Positions 1 to 8,507 of a stretch of DNA of 64,000 bases are shown here, in pieces; positions within the stretch are counted from its first letter, which is position 1, and each line of letters begins with the position of its first letter. This stretch comes from JAKVCB01 sp965243695 (GTDB taxonomy: Bacteria > Planctomycetota > Planctomycetia > Pirellulales > Lacipirellulaceae): positions 496,001-560,000 of the forward strand of contig CBDEWC010000045.1 of NCBI GenBank assembly GCA_965243695.1, given 5' to 3'. The position numbers and the translations under genes are program-made. The notes beneath the pieces were generated by a model. It did not search any database, was not told the origin of the DNA, and saw nothing but the letters and a program-made list of their open reading frames with translations.

Positions 1-2
1 AT

Positions 3-65
3 GGTTCTCGACTCAACCACCAAGCTGGCTACAATGCAACGGCCCAATCGCCTCCAGGTGCGTAA
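3..65 (+). CDS. possible C-terminal end of an upstream gene (partial)
   Basis: Frame 3 is open from the window edge and ends in TAA at 63-65, which shares its last A with the trpF start codon (TAATG). Such a one-base stop/start overlap is typical of translationally coupled genes, so these 20 codons may be the tail of the preceding gene. The tail reads G-S-R-L-N-H-Q-A-G-Y and then A-T-A-Q-S-P-P-G-A. It is too short to identify, and the call rests only on the overlap. Confidence 0.35.
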   Translation, partial: GSRLNHQAGYNATAQSPPGA

Positions 66-727
66 TGTTTCAAATCAAAGTTTGTGGAATTACCAATGTT
101 GTTGACGCAAAAGCTGCCGTTGCAGCCGGTGCCGACGCGATCGGCCTGAACTTTTATCGGCCCAGCAAACGGTATGTAACCGCCGCTCGTGCCCAGGCCA
201 TCCTCGATTCGCTCGCTGGCCAGGTCCGCGCCGTGGCCCTGTTCGCTGATGAAGTGTCCGACGAAATTAACGAGATGACCGAGCGACTGAATATCAAAAC
301 GGTCCAACTCCACGGCAATGAACCGGCCGCCTTTTTAACCCAACTCCGGAGTGACCTCACCATCATTCGGGCGCGGCGCCTGGATCGAGGGGGAATTGAC
401 ACTCTCAAAGACGACCTGCAGGCTTGCGAAGAGGCTGGCAGGTCGCCAGATGGGGTACTCATTGATTCGTTGGTTCCGGGAGAATTTGGTGGGACTGGTC
501 ACACGGCCGATTGGGATGTCCTGGCTGCAAGCCGCAATTGGCACGGAAAATTGCCGCTTATTTTGGCAGGAGGGCTTACGCCGGAAAACGTAGCATCTGC
601 CATCTCGCAGGTGCAACCCACAGCTGTCGACGTCGCCAGTGGGGTGGAAAAGTCCCCCGGCGTAAAAGATGCGGCTAGAATGCGAGCGTTTGCCGAACAA
701 GCGGCCGCTGCTTTTGCTGCCCTTTAG
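65..727 (+). CDS. trpF: phosphoribosylanthranilate isomerase
   Basis: Converts N-(5'-phosphoribosyl)anthranilate to the CdRP intermediate in tryptophan biosynthesis, in the cytoplasm. The 220-residue length fits a single-domain TrpF. The N-terminal KVCGIT motif carries the expected catalytic Cys at residue 7. The catalytic Asp lies in VLIDS at residue 134. LAGGLTPENV and VDVASGVE are the usual phosphate-binding loops near the C-terminus. The ATG is preceded by AGGTG about six bases away and overlaps the stop of a possible upstream gene. No other trp gene is visible in the window, so the pathway is not clustered here. The next gene, ahcY, starts 236 bp later and is probably separately transcribed. 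Confidence 0.95.
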   Translation: MFQIKVCGITNVVDAKAAVAAGADAIGLNFYRPSKRYVTAARAQAILDSLAGQVRAVALFADEVSDEINEMTERLNIKTVQLHGNEPAAFLTQLRSDLTIIRARRLDRGGIDTLKDDLQACEEAGRSPDGVLIDSLVPGEFGGTGHTADWDVLAASRNWHGKLPLILAGGLTPENVASAISQVQPTAVDVASGVEKSPGVKDAARMRAFAEQAAAAFAAL

Positions 728-963
728 TTTCCGCGACGGTCACCCGCTTACAACGGCACCAGGAACCACTTGTCACTCTTTCCTTTCAGAGACTACAATC
801 CCTAGAGCTTGGACGCCGTTTGTTGCGGGCCAATCCCGTTCTCGACCGTCGCTACCTGTGATCGGGCGGTCTTGCCTGGGTCTCTATCGCTCGAGTTCCG
901 AACAAGTCGACCCAACGTCTTTTTTGCCAACTGAGGAGCAAATTTGCCCACTAGGAGAAATAA

Positions 964-2319
964 GTGTTGAAAACTGAAAGTAAGCCCGCCTACAAAGTTC
1001 TTGATTGTACACCAGCAGAATTCGACCGCTTGGCCCAATGGGGACGTAAGGAAATTGACCTGGCTGAGAATGAGATGCCCGGACTGATGGCCTTGCGCCA
1101 GAAGTATGGGGCAGAAAAACCTCTGCAGGGAGCACGAATCGCCGGTTGTCTTCACATGACCATCCAGACGGCTGTTCTTATCGAAACACTTCTTGAACTA
1201 GGGGCTGAAGTCACCTGGAGTAGCTGCAATATTTTTTCGACACAAGACCACGCGGCGTGTGCCATCGCCAAAACAGGTGTCCCCGTTTATGCCTGGAAAG
1301 GAATGGACGAGGAAGCATTCAACTGGTGTATTGAACAAACGCTCCACTTTTCCGACGGCAAACCCCTGAACCTTATTCTTGATGATGGGGGTGACCTGAC
1401 GGCCATGGTCCACGATAGTTTCCCGGAACTGTTGGGCGACATCCGCGGACTTTCAGAGGAAACCACCACGGGTGTCCATCGGCTTTATCAGATGCATCAG
1501 CAGGAAAACCTGAAGGTACCAGCGATTAACGTGAATGACTCGGTGACCAAAAGCAAATTCGACAACCTGTACGGCTGTCGCGAATCACTGGCCGACGGCA
1601 TTAAACGGGCCACCGATGTCATGGTCGCCGGCAAGATCGTGATTATCGCCGGGTATGGAGACGTTGGCAAAGGGTGCGCTCAGTCGATGCGTGGTCTTGG
1701 TGCTCGAGTGATTCTTACCGAAATCGATCCGATCCTGGCCCTCCAGGCAGCCATGGAAGGATACGAAATCACAACGATGGAAGATGCCGTTGCGGAAGGA
1801 GATATCTTTGTGACCACCACGGGCAATCGCGATATCATCACCGGGGCACATATGGTGTGTATGAAAAATGACGCGATTGTCTGTAATATTGGCCATTTCG
1901 ATCTGGAAATCGACATCTCCTGGCTGGAAGACGAAGTGACCGCAAATCGTGCCACGAAAGACCGAATCAAACCGGCTGAAGTTGGAGCTGTCGACAAATA
2001 CACCTTCAAGTCGACCGGGCAGTCGATCGTAATCCTGGCTGAAGGCCGACTCGTGAATCTTGGTTGTGCAACTGGCCACCCATCCTTTGTGATGAGTAAC
2101 TCCTTTACAAACCAGGTGTTAGCTCAACTTGCATTGTGGAAGAACACCGATCAATTCGCAGTCGGGGTCCATGTGCTTCCCAAATCGCTTGATGAAGAAG
2201 TTGCCCGTCTGCACCTCAAAAAACTTGGTGTCAAGCTGACCAAGATGACCCCGGCGCAAGCAGACTACATCGGTATTCCTGTCGAGGGACCGTACAAACC
2301 CACCTATTATCGTTACTAG
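964..2319 (+). CDS. ahcY: adenosylhomocysteinase (S-adenosylhomocysteine hydrolase)
   Basis: Cleaves S-adenosylhomocysteine reversibly to adenosine and homocysteine, clearing the inhibitor left by SAM-dependent methylation. The 451-residue protein shows the conserved N-terminal substrate domain (HMTIQTAVLIETL, WSSCNIFSTQDHAACAI), the NAD-binding GYGDVGKGCAQSMRGLGA loop in the middle and the C-terminal tail ending in KPTYYRY. The start is GTG at 964, with AGGAG at 953-957 giving good spacing; a TTG follows immediately. The 236-bp leader was searched by eye for an SAH riboswitch and none was recognised. mtnA at 51842 acts on another SAM by-product but is far away. Confidence 0.97.
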   Translation: MLKTESKPAYKVLDCTPAEFDRLAQWGRKEIDLAENEMPGLMALRQKYGAEKPLQGARIAGCLHMTIQTAVLIETLLELGAEVTWSSCNIFSTQDHAACAIAKTGVPVYAWKGMDEEAFNWCIEQTLHFSDGKPLNLILDDGGDLTAMVHDSFPELLGDIRGLSEETTTGVHRLYQMHQQENLKVPAINVNDSVTKSKFDNLYGCRESLADGIKRATDVMVAGKIVIIAGYGDVGKGCAQSMRGLGARVILTEIDPILALQAAMEGYEITTMEDAVAEGDIFVTTTGNRDIITGAHMVCMKNDAIVCNIGHFDLEIDISWLEDEVTANRATKDRIKPAEVGAVDKYTFKSTGQSIVILAEGRLVNLGCATGHPSFVMSNSFTNQVLAQLALWKNTDQFAVGVHVLPKSLDEEVARLHLKKLGVKLTKMTPAQADYIGIPVEGPYKPTYYRY

Positions 2320-2691
2320 GAACAGGGTTGGCCAACTTTGGCCGCATTGGAAGTCCGCCATATCGGTCTCACCGCCGCAAAGGCGCCGTCTGTGCTCCAG
2401 CGTTGCAACTCTGCGTGAAGGACGGTCTCCCTTCCGCTGCTACACGCGAACTTCAGATGAGAACAGGGGGGCAACTTCGTCTGAAACACCAATGCTTTAC
2501 TTCCGCGGCAAACGGTCTGGTGGGTTGGGCTTCAGGTTTGACAACTTGGGGGGGGGGTTTGACAACTCGGTCAAACACCGGAAACAATCGTTCTAGCCCA
2601 CTTTTTCTACGACCTGCAATCGTAGTTCACTTCCACCAATCCAGTTAAATCGTGGTCCGATTCACTCGCGTTCACACACTTTGATCCAGTA
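2320..2691. other. ahcY-DUF1015 spacer with interrupted direct repeat and G10 tract
   Basis: No convincing gene lies in this 372-bp spacer. It contains a run of ten G at 2548-2557 flanked by two copies of GGTTTGACAACT (2535-2546 and 2556-2567). The second copy can fold with a downstream GTCAAA (2558-2575). A G run of this length is rare outside slippage-prone sites. The remaining sequence shows no clear promoter or terminator. Confidence 0.6.
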
Positions 2692-4044
2692 ATGCCAGAT
2701 ATTCAAGCTTTCCGCGGAATTCGTTACAACCTCGGGCACGTCGGTAACCTGAGCCGAGTCGTTGCTCCTCCCTATGATGTGATCGACAACGATCTTCAAA
2801 ACCAACTCTACGAACTTCATGAGGCCAACGTCGTACGACTGATTCTCAATCGCGAGGAAACCGGAGATGATGAACAAAATAATCGGTATGAACGCGCCCG
2901 GCGATTACTTCGAACCTGGCAGCGCGAAGGCATTCTGTTCACTGAAGCTGATCCGGCGATCTACGTCTACCACCAGGTCTTTCAAATAGATCAGGTTGAA
3001 CACATACGACGAGGATTCATGTGTCGCGTAGGCCTGGAGCGGTTTGGTGAAGGGAATATCTATCCACACGAAGAAACCCATCCAAAGGCAAAAGTCGATC
3101 GGCTTAAACTCTGGCAGGCGTGCCGAGCTAACCTCAGCCAAATCTTTGGGCTCTATCCTGACCCGGAAAACAGATCGCAAGAACTCCTGGAGCAGGTGAT
3201 TGCCGGAACCATCCCTCTTGAGGCAACCGATCATCTCAACGTTATCCACCGGATTTGGCCCGTTACCGATGTGGAAACGATCACTCAGGTCATTGCGACT
3301 ATGGGCACCAAACCGATTTTTATCGCCGACGGACACCATCGGTACGAAACGGCCTGCACGTACCGCGATCTTCTGGCAGACAAACACAATGGCGACCTGC
3401 CGGCAAAACATCCGGCAAACGGGGTGCTTATGATGTGCGTCTCGACGAGCGATCCGGGAATGATCGTTCTGCCAACGCACCGCCTTTTTCGAGGGCTACC
3501 ACCGATCAGTTCAGCGGAACTTATCGACAAGCTTGGCAACTGCTTTGACGCTCGGGTCGAAGGGACTGGTCTTACAGATACCGCACGCGTGTGGGCTCTT
3601 CTTGACCACAATCAGGTGCAAGATCGTCTTGCCTTCTATACCGCAAAAGATGGCAAGTGGGTGGTTGCAAACATCGCTGAACCAGGCATTGACAAATTGG
3701 CCCAAGTCGCCAGAGACCATAGCCCACAATGGCAAAGCTTGGGCGTCAGCATTCTTCACCGGCTGGTCATCGATACACTCCTGGACCTAAACAATCTGCC
3801 AACCCCCAAATATGTACACACCATCAACGAGGTGGTTGATGGGCTGAAATCAGGTGACACTGTTGGTCGCGATGCCACGGGACAAACGGGTGGCGGATCG
3901 CAATTTGAACTCGCCGCCTTGGTCATGCCCGCCACGCTCGAGGACATCCGTACGACTTCAGCCAACAACGAACGAATGCCTGCCAAGAGCACCTACTTCT
4001 ACCCCAAACTACTGAGCGGCCTTGTCATCAATCCGCTCGAGTGA
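2692..4044 (+). CDS. DUF1015 family protein
   Basis: A full-length member (450 residues) of the DUF1015 family. It is recognised by the N-terminal RVVAPPYDVID segment, the central FIADGHHRYETA motif and the VLPTHRLFRGL stretch. The DGHHRYET motif resembles a catalytic or phosphate-binding loop and is invariant in the family, but the reaction is not firmly established to my knowledge. There is no signal peptide or membrane segment, so it is probably cytoplasmic. The start at 2692 lacks an obvious Shine-Dalgarno sequence. It follows ahcY by 372 bp and precedes the parS/parB locus. Confidence 0.85.
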   Translation: MPDIQAFRGIRYNLGHVGNLSRVVAPPYDVIDNDLQNQLYELHEANVVRLILNREETGDDEQNNRYERARRLLRTWQREGILFTEADPAIYVYHQVFQIDQVEHIRRGFMCRVGLERFGEGNIYPHEETHPKAKVDRLKLWQACRANLSQIFGLYPDPENRSQELLEQVIAGTIPLEATDHLNVIHRIWPVTDVETITQVIATMGTKPIFIADGHHRYETACTYRDLLADKHNGDLPAKHPANGVLMMCVSTSDPGMIVLPTHRLFRGLPPISSAELIDKLGNCFDARVEGTGLTDTARVWALLDHNQVQDRLAFYTAKDGKWVVANIAEPGIDKLAQVARDHSPQWQSLGVSILHRLVIDTLLDLNNLPTPKYVHTINEVVDGLKSGDTVGRDATGQTGGGSQFELAALVMPATLEDIRTTSANNERMPAKSTYFYPKLLSGLVINPLE

Positions 4045-4123
4045 CCCAACTTCACCGACTGGCGCGGTTGCACCAAAGTCGACTGGTAAAACTGGGGTGT
4101 CCGAAAAAGGCCTTTATTTACAG

Positions 4124-4139
4124 GGTTTCACGTGAAACC
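4124..4139. promoter_or_regulatory. parS: parS-like site 1 (perfect 16-bp palindrome)
   Basis: GGTTTCACGTGAAACC is a perfect palindrome that matches the widely conserved chromosomal parS consensus TGTTTCACGTGAAACA except for the two outermost bases. It lies 478 bp upstream of parB, which supports a role as a ParB nucleation site. Confidence 0.85.
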
Positions 4140-4222
4140 AGAAGGCTGCGGTTGCCGGCTCTATTCTTTTATCTGGAACATCTGCGCAAAGCAGACCAAA
4201 CCGGGCATCGACATGGTCTGCA

Positions 4223-4238
4223 TGTTTCACATGAAACA
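4223..4238. promoter_or_regulatory. parS: parS-like site 2
   Basis: TGTTTCACATGAAACA differs from the parS consensus by one central base (CATG instead of CGTG). It lies 99 bp after site 1 in the same spacer. Confidence 0.8.
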
Positions 4239-4258
4239 GGATAAATACAATATCAGGG

Positions 4259-4318
4259 ATACTTAATAAGTCTCCACACTTGGAGAATACTGCAAAGAGT
4301 GCGTATTTTATTAAGTAT
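4259..4318. repeat. AT-rich inverted repeat with nested hairpin between parS sites
   Basis: ATACTTAATAA (4259-4269) and TTATTAAGTAT (4308-4318) are exact reverse complements 38 bp apart. Inside the spacer TCTCCA (4271-4276) and TGGAGA (4281-4286) form a second perfect hairpin with a four-base loop. The element lies between parS-like sites 2 and 3. It could be an unwinding or protein-binding element, or an attenuator; the sequence alone does not decide. Confidence 0.6.
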
Positions 4319-4362
4319 GCAAACTATGCGAAGATTCGGGTTCCTACATAAGAATTAGCGGT

Positions 4363-4378
4363 TGTTTCACGTGGAACC
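4363..4378. promoter_or_regulatory. parS: parS-like site 3 (degenerate)
   Basis: TGTTTCACGTGGAACC keeps the TGTTTCACGTG half intact and differs from the consensus at two positions in the right half. Together with sites 1 and 2 it makes three parS-like sites within 255 bp upstream of parB. Confidence 0.7.
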
Positions 4379-4601
4379 TTTAGGCATCCAGTTATTGCTC
4401 AATCGCTGCCGTTTTCCGGGTAAAAACCGCTGTTTTCAGCGGGAGGCTCAGCTACGTAGTTTGGGACAAATCAAAATGTCCTTGGTTTATTCAACGGTTC
4501 AGTAATGGCTTCGAGCAGTAAATTGCCGATGAAACGTACACAACCTAAATCAACCGATGAGGCGCCTGCCAGGGAAAGGCGGCGCTTGAGGACCACAAGT
4601 C

Positions 4602-5591
4602 ATGGAGGGCATTGGTGTGTCGAATCAGCGACGACTCGGGCGGGGACTGGAAGCACTTTTGGGGCGATCTTTGGACGCACCGATGGATCCACTCAATGAC
4701 ACCACAGTGATTGCCGCCCCTGAAGTTGACCAGGTGACCCGTGATGAGTCAGGCCAGTTATGGCTAAGCGTCAGTGCTATTGAAACCAATCCTTATCAGC
4801 CTCGCCAAACGTTTGATGAAGTCGAGATTTCTGATCTGGCCGATAGTATTCGCGAACATGGTGTTCTTCAACCACTCGTTGTTCGCCACCTCGATGATCG
4901 ATTCGAACTGATTGCCGGCGAAAGGCGTTTACGAGCCTCGCAAGTGGCGAACTGGGACCGGGTACCCGTTCAAATTCGAGATGTCTCTGATCGGCAAATG
5001 GCAGAGTTGGCCATTGTCGAAAACGTCCAGCGAAAAGACTTAAACCCCATCGAAAAAGCTGCTTCCTTTCAGCGGTATATCGACGAGTATCAATGTACAC
5101 AAGAAGATCTTGCCTCCCGGGTACATATCGACCGATCAACCGTGGCTAACCTGATCCGGCTATTGGAACTACCAGACTTGGTGAAGGATATGGTCTGTAC
5201 GGAAAACATTAGTCAAGGCCACGCTCGGGCCCTGCTACCCCTGGGTGAAAAAGAACTACAAATCGAGTTCGCCCAGCGAATCAAGCAGGAGAAACTCTCT
5301 GTTCGGGCAACCGAAGATGCTGTCCAGGATTATATCCATTCGCTGGACGACGATCTCTTGAGCCTGGTAACGAGCGAAGGCCAATCGAAACCTGTACCTC
5401 GACGAACCCGCAGCGAACATCTCGTCGCGTTAGAGCAGCAGTTGCGGAATACCCTGGGGACAAAAGTTGACCTCAAGCAGGGTGCTCGTGGTCGTGGCAA
5501 GGTCACCATTCACTTCAAGAACCACGACGAATTTGAACGACTGCTGGGTGTGCTCCAAGCTGAAACACCTCAGCTAGCAAAAGTAGCTTAG
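4602..5591 (+). CDS. parB: chromosome-partitioning protein ParB
   Basis: A ParB/Spo0J-family CTPase clamp that loads at parS and organises the origin region. The N-terminus RRLGRGLEALLG (residues 10-21) is the usual ParA-contact peptide. The ParB/Srx domain follows, with IETNPYQPR (60-68), the CTP-binding GERRLRA motif (107-112 region) and ENVQRKDLNPIE (140-151). The helix-turn-helix (EDLASRVHIDRSTVANLIRLLEL) and a C-terminal dimerisation region complete a 329-residue protein of normal length. ATG at 4602 is preceded by GAGGA at 4588. A parA gene would normally sit next to it, but neither flank holds one; DUF1015 is upstream and a membrane protein downstream. Three parS-like sites lie in its leader. 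Confidence 0.95.
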   Translation: MEGIGVSNQRRLGRGLEALLGRSLDAPMDPLNDTTVIAAPEVDQVTRDESGQLWLSVSAIETNPYQPRQTFDEVEISDLADSIREHGVLQPLVVRHLDDRFELIAGERRLRASQVANWDRVPVQIRDVSDRQMAELAIVENVQRKDLNPIEKAASFQRYIDEYQCTQEDLASRVHIDRSTVANLIRLLELPDLVKDMVCTENISQGHARALLPLGEKELQIEFAQRIKQEKLSVRATEDAVQDYIHSLDDDLLSLVTSEGQSKPVPRRTRSEHLVALEQQLRNTLGTKVDLKQGARGRGKVTIHFKNHDEFERLLGVLQAETPQLAKVA

Positions 5592-5833
5592 TCGATTTAT
5601 TCCGGTGTGATGGTTATTGCCACGACGGTCGGTTAACCTCCAAATGGCCAGCACGATACGATACGGAATACGAAGCACTCGTCGTCCGCAAGCTAAAAAA
5701 TTCCACGGGTCATCCTTCATTCCGCATTTGGAGAGTCCCCGTTTGGTGATAACCAAAGAGTCACCACAACTCTAGAAATTCAATCGCTGGAGTTTTTCTA
5801 AAAGTTTCTTGTCGAAGAAACGGCGGCAAAATC

Positions 5834-6565
5834 GTGACGCAACAATACCAGAGCTTAGATCCAATTCATATTGTTGCCACCGTCGAAAAACTGTCTCAAC
5901 GAATTGCAGCACGGTTCCCCGATGCAAGTCTGCACACCGTATGTGTGCAGTTGCTTTCTAGCGCCCAGCAGTCCAAGGACCGAAGTGAACGGATTGGACG
6001 GCCTCTCTATTGGCTGAGAGGACTTATCTGTGCATTTGTCATTTTATTTCTTGCCGGCGTCGGCGAAGTTGTTATTCAACACCCGATGGAAATAAACGAT
6101 GCTGAAATTAACGAGGCCAAGCAGTTAATTAATCTGCTGCCCTTGTTGAACTCGGGCACCGATATCGTGATCGTTTTGGGCGCGACCTTGTTGTTTCTTG
6201 TGACTTTGGAAACCCGCGTAAAACGTTCTCGAGCACTTGCAATGATTCATGAACTCCGATCGATCGCTCATATCATCGACATGCACCAATTATCCAAGGA
6301 TCCAGAGCGCATAGTATCGACCCTTGCTGTGACAGACGTCTCTCCCCAAATTGACATGACCCCAGCGGAACTCGTCCGTTATTTAGACTACTGCAGTGAA
6401 ATGCTAGCGTTAACTGGTAAATTGGCCGCTCTCTATGTCCAGAACTTCAATGACATGGTCGCCTTAGCGGCTGTTAATGAAGTTGAGTCACTCACGACAG
6501 GATTGTCTCGAAAGATCTGGCAAAAAATGATGGTCATGTACGAAGTGATCGGACAGTCCCAGTGA
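5834..6565 (+). CDS. hypothetical membrane protein with two TM segments
   Basis: Not a family I recognise. The 243-residue protein starts with GTG at 5834. It has a soluble N-terminal part (1-58), a first hydrophobic segment around residues 61-82, a short polar loop, a second around 108-126, and a cytoplasmic-looking C-terminal half rich in helices. It follows parB by 242 bp on the same strand, but no functional link can be shown. Codon use and composition look like the neighbours, so it is probably a real lineage-specific gene. Confidence 0.65.
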   Translation: MTQQYQSLDPIHIVATVEKLSQRIAARFPDASLHTVCVQLLSSAQQSKDRSERIGRPLYWLRGLICAFVILFLAGVGEVVIQHPMEINDAEINEAKQLINLLPLLNSGTDIVIVLGATLLFLVTLETRVKRSRALAMIHELRSIAHIIDMHQLSKDPERIVSTLAVTDVSPQIDMTPAELVRYLDYCSEMLALTGKLAALYVQNFNDMVALAAVNEVESLTTGLSRKIWQKMMVMYEVIGQSQ

Positions 6566-6751
6566 TTTGCCCTGGGAACCCAAACCGCAAATCTAAAACA
6601 CCATAACCTTCCCAAAAAACCGGCTATCTCTGCCTGCATTTCCCCCAAAAGTCCGACCGATGCAGTGCGGACCATCCAACAACCCAACCCATTGCCGTGA
6701 TTGTCGACCAGGCCCCAAGTTGGTACGATCAGGGGCCAAGAAGGTTTGATT

Positions 6752-6826
6752 CGGGGCGTGGCGCAGCCTGGCTAGCGCGCCTGCTTTGGGAGCAGGAGGT
6801 CGAAGGTTCGAATCCTTTCGCCCCGA
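6752..6826 (+). tRNA. tRNA-Pro (anticodon UGG)
   Basis: Folds into a 75-nt cloverleaf. The acceptor is CGGGGCG/CGCCCCG with discriminator A, the D stem is GCGC/GCGC, and the anticodon stem is CCTGC/GCAGG with loop TTTGGGA (anticodon TGG). The T arm contains TTCGAAT. The 3' CCA is not encoded (ACTTG follows). Confidence 0.97.
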
Positions 6827-7025
6827 CTTGTTACAGCCTGTTTTCGCGAAATTTTCGCTCGCTGAACGTCCAGGCCACGGCTGTCAATTCTAGCTTTTCA
6901 GCGATTGAACTCACCCACCAAATCGAGCGACCGCGGCGCGAGCCACGATCGTTCTGGCGTGGGAACGACGACCAAAAGACGCCCAACACCAGGTTTTCGT
7001 CCGCCGGGCCTTCAGTGCTGCAAGC

Positions 7026-7997
7026 TCACCACACCATCAGTTCCACAAAATCCCGAGAAAGTTCGGCAAATTCTTCTTCGGTCAGTTTCCAGTCGACCGC
7101 CCCCAAGACATCGTCGAGTTGTTCGATCGTGTCGGCTCCGGCGATCGCCACAGAAATTTCCTCGTGGGCCAGCACCCAGTTGTAGGCCAGCTGGGTTAAC
7201 GCATGCCCTCCCTTTTGCGCAATCTCGCTAGCTGTTTTCAGAGCGGTAGCCACGGCCCCTTGCATGACCGAATCGTATTCCTTTCGGCGCAAATCCCACA
7301 GAGTGCCCTGCGGAGGTGGCTCACCCGGCGAATAGGTTCCACTGAGCAATCCAACGGCCAAAGGGCTGAAGACCATGGCACCCAGCTGTTGATCGCGGAT
7401 CAAGGGAAACATTTCCCGTTCCAAGTTCCGGTTCAGCAGGCTGTAATTGTTTTGGACGCATGTAAATGGAGTCCAATCCATACGATCGGCAAGCCATAAT
7501 CCTTTGCAAACCTGCCACGCTTGATAGTTACTACAGCCGACGTAGCGGACTTTGCCACTCTGCACCAGGTCGTCCATTGCCTGCAGGGTCTCTTCAAGTG
7601 GCGTGTGGGGATCAAAGACGTGCAACAGGTAAAGGTCGATGTAGTCCGTGCGGAGTTTCTGTAATGACCGTTCAGCTTGCTCAAGGATGTGGCGACGTGA
7701 ACAACCGCGCTGCTCCGGTCCGGGACCTACGTCGGAGCCAACTTTACTGGTAATCACCACCTCGTCTCGACGTGTTGCCAGCACTCGACCCAAGATTTCC
7801 TCGGAACTTCCATGGGCATCAGCCTGATCGGTCTTCAAACGATATTTGTTCGCACAATCGATAAAGTTAATCCCCGAATCGATTGCATGTTCGATGAGTC
7901 GCTGGGCTTCCTCTGCTGAGGACTGTCCGCGGAGCCCCAAACCTAAGGCAATCTGGGAAACCTTTAAGTCGCTTTTTCCAAGGTGCGTGTACTGCAT
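7026..7997 (-). CDS. aldo/keto reductase
   Basis: A 323-residue NAD(P)H-dependent TIM-barrel oxidoreductase acting on carbonyl compounds; the physiological substrate cannot be read from sequence. The catalytic tetrad is visible as Asp47 (NFIDCA), Tyr52 (NKYR), Lys85 (ITSKVG) and His126 (YLLHVFD). GKVRYVGCSN follows as in the family. The layout resembles the Tas/L-galactose dehydrogenase-like branch. The start codon at 7997 is separated from a 22-bp tandem duplication (8006-8049) by eight bases, so the duplication occupies its 5' leader. It is followed downstream by tRNA-Pro on the other strand. Confidence 0.92.
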   Translation of the reverse strand: MQYTHLGKSDLKVSQIALGLGLRGQSSAEEAQRLIEHAIDSGINFIDCANKYRLKTDQADAHGSSEEILGRVLATRRDEVVITSKVGSDVGPGPEQRGCSRRHILEQAERSLQKLRTDYIDLYLLHVFDPHTPLEETLQAMDDLVQSGKVRYVGCSNYQAWQVCKGLWLADRMDWTPFTCVQNNYSLLNRNLEREMFPLIRDQQLGAMVFSPLAVGLLSGTYSPGEPPPQGTLWDLRRKEYDSVMQGAVATALKTASEIAQKGGHALTQLAYNWVLAHEEISVAIAGADTIEQLDDVLGAVDWKLTEEEFAELSRDFVELMVW

Positions 7998-8005
7998 GGG
8001 GCTTT

Positions 8006-8049
8006 ATCTTCTCTGGAACCGGGCCCAATCTTCTCTGGAACGGAACCCA
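8006..8049. repeat. 22-bp tandem duplication in the aldo/keto reductase leader
   Basis: Two adjacent 22-bp copies at 8006-8027 and 8028-8049 share ATCTTCTCTGGAAC and differ only at a few bases near the end. The block lies directly upstream of the minus-strand start codon at 7997. Confidence 0.85.
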
Positions 8050-8507
8050 AAATTTACAAATTCACAGGGTCTACAATCAACCCCCGCATAAGGGGCGGCG
8101 TCGGTCAACTTCGCCATGCCCTGGGCCGCTTGCCGGTACCCTGGCAATCCCCCATGCTAGGCCGATCGTACCCAGTTTTGCAGGGGAGTTTGCCTTCCGG
8201 GGCAAAAAACTCCTTTTCCACTGCCATCGTGCAATCCCTGTTGGGTCTCGACCTGGAAGTCGAACGTGTTATTTTGTTTGGCGGGTGTCATGGTGACAGG
8301 TCCTGCAGTTCACCTGCCGTCCGCGGAACCACCACAGGTCCCGATTATCGAGGGATCGCAAGATGGGAAATATCCCCAACCAACGTGATCACACCATCGA
8401 CTCGACGGGAAAATTCTGTCTTGGCCCCGCCCGAGGCGGTGGAAATTTCCCCTGCTTTTAGAGGCCCCAAGGCGAGCGGACAAAGCTTTCCTACAGACTC
8501 CCTCACC
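8050..8507. other. spacer without a recognised gene
   Basis: The open frame seen here on the plus strand runs on antisense through the aminotransferase and is not credible. A GGAGTTT...AAACTCC-type imperfect hairpin lies around 8184-8218, downstream of the minus-strand aminotransferase gene, but it lacks a clean U-tract. Nothing else is recognised. Confidence 0.5.

Noticed and set aside
728..963. SAH riboswitch in the ahcY leader
   Set aside because: The conserved core of that riboswitch could not be recognised; a covariance-model search would be needed.
4505..4699. 64-codon frame starting before parB
   Set aside because: It leaves the parB frame and has no homology; the parB start at 4602 has a ribosome site and the conserved N-terminus.
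6697..7185. 162-codon frame over tRNA-Pro
   Set aside because: It reads through the tRNA and the end of the aldo/keto reductase gene; composition is not protein-like.
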